The position numbers and the translations under genes are program-made. The notes under the pieces are model-generated. The model ran no database searches. It was not told the origin of the DNA and was given only the letters and a program-made list of their open reading frames with translations. From assembly GCF_026262505.1 (NCBI RefSeq), contig NC_067206.1:24815896-24879895 (forward strand): DNA of 64,000 nt, in the 5' to 3' direction. Source of the stretch: Trichomonas vaginalis G3. Lineage: Eukaryota; Parabasalia; Trichomonadida; Trichomonadidae. This document shows positions 58,057 to 64,000 of this stretch, piece after piece; positions within the stretch are counted from its first letter, which is position 1; each line of letters opens with the position of its first letter.

Positions 58057-60426
58057 TTATGAATTTTCTTCTATGTTAACATGATGAATTTTCAAGTAGT
58101 CCGATACATAGTTGTTTCCAAATTTCTTTTTGTTAATGAAATCGGAAGGATTTGATTGGATTTCAGAAATTATTTTCTGAATTTCATCGTTTTGTGAGAT
58201 TCCTAGCTTATTAAATGCTTCGATACACATTTCCAAAATAGATAGATGACAAAATGATCTTTGTTCGATCGCTGAAATCCATCTTTGCAAATAATTATCA
58301 ATTTCTGTAAAATCTCTAAATAGAATTAAAGAGACTAAGAATTCAACAAATGTAACTTCTATTATAGACTTATTATTTTGATACAATGATAATTTTTCAA
58401 ATATTATTTGACAATTCTCTATATCTATTGAATTATCATTTCTAAATAGTATGCATACAATCCATATTGCATAACAAAGAGATATTTCATCAATTTGATC
58501 AATGTTGATTAAATTAAGGATAAAATTGAATATTTCTTGGGAAAATCCTTGTGAAATTATATCAGATACACTTTCTGATATACAGATTGCTAAGTCATCT
58601 ACATAATTAATGCTTTCTGGATTTTCATTGAATATTTCAAAAATTAAACTCAAAATATTTTCAATTGAAGAGGGATATAGGGTCATAAGTGCCGATGATA
58701 GCAGTAAAGTATCAGAAATATCGCACTTTGCTAAGTTTTGGATCAATCCGAAAATTAATTCTGCAGAATTTTCATCAATCTCTCCTAAATTCTCCAAAAA
58801 TTCAATCAGAAATGATATGGAAACCGATACTGAATCTGAGTAATCAATTGGATAGTCAAGAAATCCAATTAATTTTTCGATTATCAAATGAAAGTGTTCT
58901 GATATCAAATTCAAAGTATTTTCATCTTTTCTTTCAACTAGCATCATTAAAACTTTCCATCCTGATCTTGTATTTATGGAAAGTGTAGATTGAAGAATAA
59001 ATTCTAAGAAATTCGACAAATCGTAGTCAGGATAGTATTTCAAGATGTTTTTGAAGAACTTTGAAATCAATTCGTCCATAAAATACATCTTGCCGCATAA
59101 AGGGAATGGAATAAAACGGAATAAGATCTGAATTGTGTCTAAATTACAAAAAGGAATGATTTTCGTCATCAAAAACAGATAAGATGACATAATAAAAGGT
59201 ATTTTTGCTTCTTGAAGACCTTTCGTAATTTTCAAGAAAAGTGACATTAAATTTTGTTGTAAATTAAATTTTCTATCGTTCTTGATTGAAGCTGAAATTA
59301 CGGCTGCCAAAGTTATGCCTTCTTCTGATATTGGCAGGCCATCGAGTACACAGATCAAATCCTCATCAGACATAGAAGATGTCCATGCGTACACAAATTC
59401 TAAAAGGGCAGGTCTAAGTCCATGATTTGAGTAATTATGCGTGGAATATACGGCAGAAGCAAATAATTGCGGGTTATTTACGGTCTCTGCAATAAAAGAT
59501 TGAGATATAGCTGACATTTGAAGGATTTCTTCAAAGATATTCAGTGGAAATTCAACTAAATCTGAAAATTTCGTCAAACATCTCACGAATTTACAAGTGA
59601 TATGGGCCGGTCCCATCTCTTGATATGCCTTAATTATCGAATTCCAGAGTCTTTCTGCAATAGAATTACCCCATTCTTCGTCATATTTATATTTTTCTGT
59701 GTCTTCAGCTATTTTCTTGATATAAGAGGTAATTTTCGACATTAAATGCGATAATTTGTCTGAGTGTATCTGTATTTGAAGGAATGAATCGAATAAAGCT
59801 ATGAATAAATCTTTGATTTGGGAAATTTCATCAGGAATCGTTTGTTGAGAAAAAATTGTATCGCATACAATTGTTAATGCTAGTTCAAGTATAACACATC
59901 CTTGCGGTGTGTTTATTCTATCAATTTGAGACAAAATTTGTTCTGCAATTGAAAGTATTTGTTCATTGTACGATTTTAAGTTAATAATAGCTTCTGCAAA
60001 GCATTTGAATGCTATTAGTACACTAGTTATTTCTGTTTCTTCTTGAATTGATTTCAGATCAAAAGAATTTACAAAAAATTCAAGTCTTTCATTTATAAAA
60101 TCAACGGAGTTAATGTCCGAAAGTAGTGAATAGTAAAATTCTATGAATATATTGAAGATTTTTCTTGAAATAAAGTCAATAATATTAATTTGTTGAATGA
60201 ATGATACTTTTGTGTCAACATTTAGGGCCTTCCATGCATTTTTCTTCCAATTTTTTAGTGCAGCGATTCCATAATATTGAATTGAATCATTGTCAATATT
60301 ATGAAGTAAAATTTCATACAGATCGGGGCCAAAGCATGGATCTGAATACTTTTCCTGGAAGAATTCTTCGATATGTCTCCTCTCTTCATCTGTGCAATTA
60401 CCGAGAGAAGCTAAAAGATTTTCCAT
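58057..60426 (-). CDS. Importin-beta/karyopherin family protein
   Basis: A 789-residue, helix-rich HEAT-repeat protein. The N-terminus fits the importin-beta N-terminal domain, whose hallmark is an AxxxLKNW segment: here YYGIAALKNWKKNAWKAL at about residues 56-73, following EILLHNIDNDSIQ. This family carries cargo through nuclear pores in a Ran-GTP-dependent way. The rest consists of short amphipathic helix pairs with acidic loops. It is somewhat shorter than typical members (about 850-1100 residues), so I cannot say which importin or exportin it is. A good initiator lies just before the ATG. Confidence 0.75.
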   Translation of the reverse strand: MENLLASLGNCTDEERRHIEEFFQEKYSDPCFGPDLYEILLHNIDNDSIQYYGIAALKNWKKNAWKALNVDTKVSFIQQINIIDFISRKIFNIFIEFYYSLLSDINSVDFINERLEFFVNSFDLKSIQEETEITSVLIAFKCFAEAIINLKSYNEQILSIAEQILSQIDRINTPQGCVILELALTIVCDTIFSQQTIPDEISQIKDLFIALFDSFLQIQIHSDKLSHLMSKITSYIKKIAEDTEKYKYDEEWGNSIAERLWNSIIKAYQEMGPAHITCKFVRCLTKFSDLVEFPLNIFEEILQMSAISQSFIAETVNNPQLFASAVYSTHNYSNHGLRPALLEFVYAWTSSMSDEDLICVLDGLPISEEGITLAAVISASIKNDRKFNLQQNLMSLFLKITKGLQEAKIPFIMSSYLFLMTKIIPFCNLDTIQILFRFIPFPLCGKMYFMDELISKFFKNILKYYPDYDLSNFLEFILQSTLSINTRSGWKVLMMLVERKDENTLNLISEHFHLIIEKLIGFLDYPIDYSDSVSVSISFLIEFLENLGEIDENSAELIFGLIQNLAKCDISDTLLLSSALMTLYPSSIENILSLIFEIFNENPESINYVDDLAICISESVSDIISQGFSQEIFNFILNLINIDQIDEISLCYAIWIVCILFRNDNSIDIENCQIIFEKLSLYQNNKSIIEVTFVEFLVSLILFRDFTEIDNYLQRWISAIEQRSFCHLSILEMCIEAFNKLGISQNDEIQKIISEIQSNPSDFINKKKFGNNYVSDYLKIHHVNIEENS

Positions 60427-60443
60427 TCATAGAAAATGAACAT
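60427..60443 (-). promoter_or_regulatory. Trichomonad initiator (Inr) of the importin-like gene
   Basis: On the minus strand the start codon is preceded by TCATTTTCTATGA. This begins TCA followed by pyrimidine/T-rich bases, as in the Trichomonas vaginalis initiator (TCA+1YWYWTC-like), and lies within a dozen bases of the ATG, where it is normally found. Confidence 0.6.
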
Positions 60444-60556
60444 AATCATCATAAATTAGTATATCACACATCAAAACTAGCCATGTGATTCATGAAAATC
60501 CATTCTCAATTTGTATATATAACTGATTGAATATATTTTCTGGCAATAGCCTTCAA

Positions 60557-60713
60557 TGATAGTAATATGTCATTATTAAGAAATGTATAATTAAATCCAT
60601 AAGATATGTTTGAATTTAACACTAATAAGTTATTAATCTCTTGATTGATCATTGTTATTCATTTGATAGTAATATGTCATTACTAAGAAATATATAATTA
60701 AATCTATAAGACA
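60557..60713. repeat. Pair of ~50-bp direct repeats
   Basis: TGATAGTAATATGTCATTA with its following sequence occurs at 60557-60606 and again at 60664-60713, with a 107-base period and four or so differences. Confidence 0.7.
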
Positions 60714-60721
60714 TTCAATAT

Positions 60722-60967
60722 AACTTTTGACAGGCAAAGTGCAATATTGATAGGTGATTGCACTTTGCCTGTCACATACATCTCGACAGAGGCAACATTC
60801 GATATGAAAGTTTCCTCTGTCGAGAAACTTCCTCACACCTCAAGAGATGCGAGGAACTTTTGACAGGCAAAGTGCAATATTGATAGGTGATTGCACTTTG
60901 CCTGTCACATACATCTCGACAGAGGCAACATTCGATATGAAAGTTTCCTCTGTCGAGAAACTTCCTC
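60722..60967. repeat. Tandem pair of double-hairpin units
   Basis: Two 113-bp units, identical as far as I can see (60722-60834 and 60855-60967), are separated by 20 bases. Each has a perfect 18-bp stem (TGACAGGCAAAGTGCAAT and its complement, 11-base loop) followed by a perfect 12-bp stem (TCTCGACAGAGG and its complement, ~21-base loop). The linker can add a shorter stem (TTCCTC/GAGGAA). It encodes no convincing protein. Confidence 0.85.
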
Positions 60968-61119
60968 GAAACTCAAATTTTTCTTTAGAACTACAATATC
61001 TTAACAATTAGCTCATCAAAACACAACCTATAAACTTTAATTTTTACTTTTGTTTTTTTCAATATATGAACTAATTTTTTTTTTTTTCAAATTACTCCCA
61101 CACTGGGAAAAGTATTTTA

Positions 61120-61290
61120 ACTCAGATGTTGCCAACCTCTTCATCATTGCATTAACAAGTGCTTTGACTTAGAGGTTGCCAGCCTCTTCATCATTGCATT
61201 AACAAGTGCTTTGACTCAGAGGTTGCCAGCCTCTTCATCATTGCATTAACAAGTGCTTTGACTCAGAGGTTGCCAGCCTCTTCATCATTG
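61120..61290. repeat. 47-bp tandem repeat, 3.6 copies
   Basis: Unit ACTCAGAGGTTGCCAGCCTC plus TTCATCATTGCATTAACAAG plus TGCTTTG. The first copy carries three or so differences and the later ones are nearly identical. It lies in the spacer between the importin-like and RNF32-like genes. There are no spacers between units, so it is a plain minisatellite. Confidence 0.9.
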
Positions 61291-62036
61291 TAAAAATGTA
61301 TTACCGCTTTTTTTTAATTCAATCGTAACATCTCAATTATCCCGCCAAAAATTATTGGGTCTAAATTGGTTTTTATTATTATTATTTTCAGAAACAAACT
61401 AACTTGTTTTTTAGGAATTTATCATTCATAAAGTCTTTATGATATATTTTCAACTTATAATGAATATGAAATTATAATTGTTATTTTGAAAAAAAATTAT
61501 TCATGATCAATTCATGATTTAACCAGTTCCTTCAAATTAGGAGAGCATATTCAAATATAATTGCTCATTAAAATCAATTTTTATGTTTTTTTTTAAATCG
61601 AAATTATCTCATCATAAACCATGCAAACTGACTATTTGTTCTTATCACCATGTTACCAATATCAGAATTGTCTTTACAGCCAAAATTTCGCTCGATAAAA
61701 GTCCATCCAATAGTGAGATAATTGAGCAAGGAACATTTTTCCATATCACAAAAACCTCCGCCAAAAAAATCTTAACTTTACAAATCTGAACAAAATTAAC
61801 GAGAATTCCGATTACATTCTTTTTATGCACAATTCGAATTTGCCTATATACAGAGAAACATTAAGGAATTCATTCTGAATCTCACTTTTCAAGTTTGAAA
61901 TTTCTAACATCTCCTTCGGAGGAGCCCTTTTATCCCAAAACTCAGAGACAAAGTTTATAGTAATTCTGCGACTATTAGCATATCATAAGGATTAGTTTTT
62001 TTTTTTTAGAATTTTATAACGTAATTTTTTTCAAAA
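61291..62036. promoter_or_regulatory. 5' flank of the RNF32-like gene
   Basis: AT-rich, with no credible gene. The start codon is preceded directly by TTTTTTTCAAAA; the TCA could be an initiator, but the next bases do not fit well. Confidence 0.35.
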
Positions 62037-63200
62037 ATGCGCGGATTTGGGCAGAAAAAGCCCAAAATAAGTTTGGCTCTACGCGCGGCCGCAATACAAC
62101 AGCATATGGAAATACGAATGGGTGAAAATTTCGATCCAATTATAAAGCCAAAAACTCCGAAAAAGATTACGAAACCTGCCGCCCCAAAACAACATAAATG
62201 TTCATGTCATCATCAACATTTTAACCCAATACCTACAAATTCGATATTTGAATCAGAAACTGTACAGTCAAAACAAAAAAATTATAATAAAAATCTTACT
62301 CTTGCAGAAAAACTTGGACTTGTAGAACCACCACCAGCTCCACTAACAGATGAACAATTCGAAACTGTTAAAATTGAAGCAGAAAAACGTGGATTTTTCA
62401 ATGAAGTTTGTCCAATTTGTCTTGAAAAATTTGGTCCTGACAATATGGTATTACTTTCATGTTCACATCTTCTTCATGCAACATGTTTGATGAATTTTAG
62501 AAAATTTTCTCGAGGTCAGGAAAATAGATGTCCAGTTTGTCGTCAGCCATACGAATTTGTTCGCGTTAAAGCTGAATCAGCTTATAATGAACGCTGTGCA
62601 ACTACAATTCAGCGAGTTTTTCGAGGATTTTTAGTTCGTAATAAACTAGGTGAACTAGCTCCAGAAGGAACAGAACTACATCGCAAATGGGTACTTAACA
62701 AGGCTCATCTTGCTAGTGATATGCTTGTCAGTGCTGTTGATAGACAATCTGACGCAATTGATGCCGTTCTTGGATCTATTGATCACGACCTTGAATGGGC
62801 ACGTAATGTCATGAAAGCAGCCGAAGAACAAGGCAGGCAAATTGATTGGGACGTTGTCAAAGAAACTGCAATGAATCATGGTGGATTCGGAGATTGCCCT
62901 GTCTGTTTGAGACAATTGAAGCCAGGAGATTCTTCTGTTACTTCTTGTGGCCATATTTTCCATACAACTTGCTTGCAATCATGGGTTTCTTTCTGCGAAG
63001 GCGAAAAGAAACCACTTTCATGTCCTTGCTGCAGATCTCCATTCCAATACAAACCATGGATCGAGAAAGTCAAAGAAGAGAAAGACGAAAAAGAAGAAGA
63101 ACCACAAAATGACGACGAAAAACCTTTGCAGCCTTTGAAAGAAAGCAAACCGAAACCAAAACCTAAGAAACAACTACCAAAGAGAAGTGGTTGGAGATAG
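62037..63200 (+). CDS. RNF32: RNF32-like protein: two RING-H2 fingers around an IQ motif
   Basis: A 387-residue protein. RING 1 has Cys125, Cys128, Cys142, His144, His147, Cys150, Cys165 and Cys168. An IQ calmodulin-binding motif follows (about 188-203, TIQRVFRGFLVRNK). RING 2 has Cys287, Cys290, Cys304, His306, His309, Cys312, Cys329 and Cys332. This RING-IQ-RING order is the signature of RNF32, a protein of ciliated and flagellated cells thought to act as a ubiquitin ligase. An N-terminal basic part has a small Cys/His patch (KCSCHHQH), and the C-terminus is charged. All zinc ligands of both fingers are present. In a flagellate, a flagellar role is a fair inference. Confidence 0.88.
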   Translation: MRGFGQKKPKISLALRAAAIQQHMEIRMGENFDPIIKPKTPKKITKPAAPKQHKCSCHHQHFNPIPTNSIFESETVQSKQKNYNKNLTLAEKLGLVEPPPAPLTDEQFETVKIEAEKRGFFNEVCPICLEKFGPDNMVLLSCSHLLHATCLMNFRKFSRGQENRCPVCRQPYEFVRVKAESAYNERCATTIQRVFRGFLVRNKLGELAPEGTELHRKWVLNKAHLASDMLVSAVDRQSDAIDAVLGSIDHDLEWARNVMKAAEEQGRQIDWDVVKETAMNHGGFGDCPVCLRQLKPGDSSVTSCGHIFHTTCLQSWVSFCEGEKKPLSCPCCRSPFQYKPWIEKVKEEKDEKEEEPQNDDEKPLQPLKESKPKPKPKKQLPKRSGWR

Positions 63201-63207
63201 TGCTAAG

Positions 63208-63238
63208 CACCGGAATTTATTTGATTTAAATTCCGGTG
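63208..63238 (+). terminator. 3' stem-loop after the RNF32-like gene
   Basis: Eight bases past the stop codon lies a perfect 12-bp stem (CACCGGAATTTA and TAAATTCCGGTG) with a 7-base loop. It would form at the 3' end of the mRNA. Whether it acts in end formation, stability or localisation is unknown. Confidence 0.6.
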
Positions 63239-63567
63239 TATATAAGAATTTTATTTTTATTTTTTTATTTTATTGTTTGTAAATCATATTCGTTTGATAA
63301 TTCAAAACATTTTTAACAATATGTAAAGCTATTATTTCATTGATTGGGTTATATAAAAAATTATATTAAAATATTCAATAAAAATGTTATAAAAAGATAT
63401 GACAACTATAATTTCGGATGAAACAATTATACTCTTATTTGATGGCCATAATAGCAAAGCGATATCAAATTTATAAATTTGCTAAAACAGCATATTTTAT
63501 TTTTAGTAATGAATTCTAGTTTTAACTAGAAACAATAATGTATTCATATAACAAATTGACTTGGTAT
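63239..63567. other. Convergent intergenic region
   Basis: AT-rich spacer between the 3' ends of the RNF32-like and TAF9-like genes. No gene or clear repeat beyond the stem-loop at its left edge. Confidence 0.5.
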
Positions 63568-63951
63568 TTATTTTGGAACACCAACTTGGTAATTTTCGTT
63601 GAGAAGAGAAACACCTTCTGGAGGAAGAACTACCTCTGGAACATCTGGAATAGGAGGCATTTTCTGTGAATTGATTTTGGCCGCATTGCTTTGTAATGTT
63701 GCTAAAGATGGCTGTTGATATAAAGACTGAGAAAGGGTCATTGAAATGCCACGCTTTAAATCATCTTCATCAATTTCTGAGCCCTTTCCTCTCTTCTGTG
63801 ATGAAATACGAGCTTGCTTCAAAACATCTCCAACATGGCGGTAGAATAACTCAACAAGCATATGTGGAACAGCTGGATCATAGTCATTGATGTCCATAGA
63901 AGCAAGAAGTTGCTTCATAAGTTCGAGAATATTCGCAGGTTGCTGAGTCAT
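63568..63951 (-). CDS. TAF9: TAF9-like TFIID/SAGA histone-fold subunit
   Basis: A 127-residue protein. Residues ~8-75 form a histone fold typical of TAF9 (LLASMDINDYDPAVPHMLVEL, then FYRHVGDVLKQARISSQKRG, then IDEDDLKRGISMTL). A short conserved-looking tail follows (SQKMPPIPDVP, then EGVSLLNENYQVG), recalling the TAF9 segment after the fold. In other eukaryotes it pairs with TAF6 in TFIID and SAGA at core promoters. It is shorter than human TAF9 because the C-terminal extension is absent. The stop codon is followed by AT (TAAAT), fitting a trichomonad poly(A) signal. Confidence 0.82.
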   Translation of the reverse strand: MTQQPANILELMKQLLASMDINDYDPAVPHMLVELFYRHVGDVLKQARISSQKRGKGSEIDEDDLKRGISMTLSQSLYQQPSLATLQSNAAKINSQKMPPIPDVPEVVLPPEGVSLLNENYQVGVPK

Positions 63952-64000
63952 TTATAATTTATTTTGAGAAGGAAAACTTATAATTGTTCATGATAGCATA

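Noticed and set aside
60633-60836. 67-codon minus-strand frame over the hairpin units
   Set aside because: It crosses perfect inverted repeats and has no motif; the hairpins are a better explanation for the sequence.
61120-61290. CRISPR-like array in host DNA
   Set aside because: The 47-bp units abut directly, with no spacers; a plain minisatellite.

Overview
The window looks like trichomonad nuclear DNA, most likely Trichomonas vaginalis or a close relative. It is AT-rich and the genes have no visible introns. Intergenic regions are short and A/T-tracted, and one host gene has a good trichomonad-type initiator beside its start codon. The host genes are eukaryotic (TAF9-like, importin-beta-like, RNF32-like, a giant coiled-coil protein). 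About three quarters of the window is Polinton/Maverick DNA of the kind that fills trichomonad genomes. This assignment comes from the protein sequences and was not checked by database search.

Layout. Bases 1-461 are the right end of one Polinton (copy Z). Bases 1504 to about 25475 are a second Polinton (copy A), which runs into a 100-base assembly gap (25476-25575). Bases 25576-30000 are host DNA: one secreted SH3b-peptidase gene of bacterial type (27457-28341) lies between two inverted copies of a ~1.04-kb TTAA-flanked element. Bases 30001-53495 are a third Polinton (copy B) with identical 35-bp terminal inverted repeats. Bases 53496-64000 are host DNA with four genes: coiled-coil (+), importin-like (-), RNF32-like (+) and TAF9-like (-), plus hairpin and tandem repeats between them. 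All three Polintons point the same way.

Gene order in A and B is nearly the same, left to right: D12 adenine methyltransferase, a tiny membrane protein, small virion-type proteins, a minus-strand unknown, a phage-like fibre, integrase, a small glycine-start protein, protein-primed DNA polymerase, a block of short accessory genes (HNH-type protein, proline/glutamine-rich protein, several unknowns), packaging ATPase, an SF3 helicase, a penton-like protein, the double-jelly-roll major capsid protein, and a very large coiled-coil structural protein at the right end. This makes a replication module (polymerase, helicase), an integration module (integrase, terminal repeats) and a virion module (capsid, ATPase, fibre). 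I did not recognise an Ulp1-like maturation protease. Both copies are broken: B at about a dozen places, A at roughly thirty, mostly in its right third. By eye they are around 95% identical or better, so the insertions are young.

The two copies differ mainly in cassettes: the fibre shaft (a 66-bp array in B only), the accessory genes next to the ATPase, a cysteine-rich gene, and an extra gene at A's right end. The most interesting non-coding signals are fold-back hairpins in the terminal repeats whose arms covary between copies, two classes of upstream motif that split Polinton genes into zones, and a tandem pair of long perfect hairpins at 60.7-61.0 kb in host DNA.
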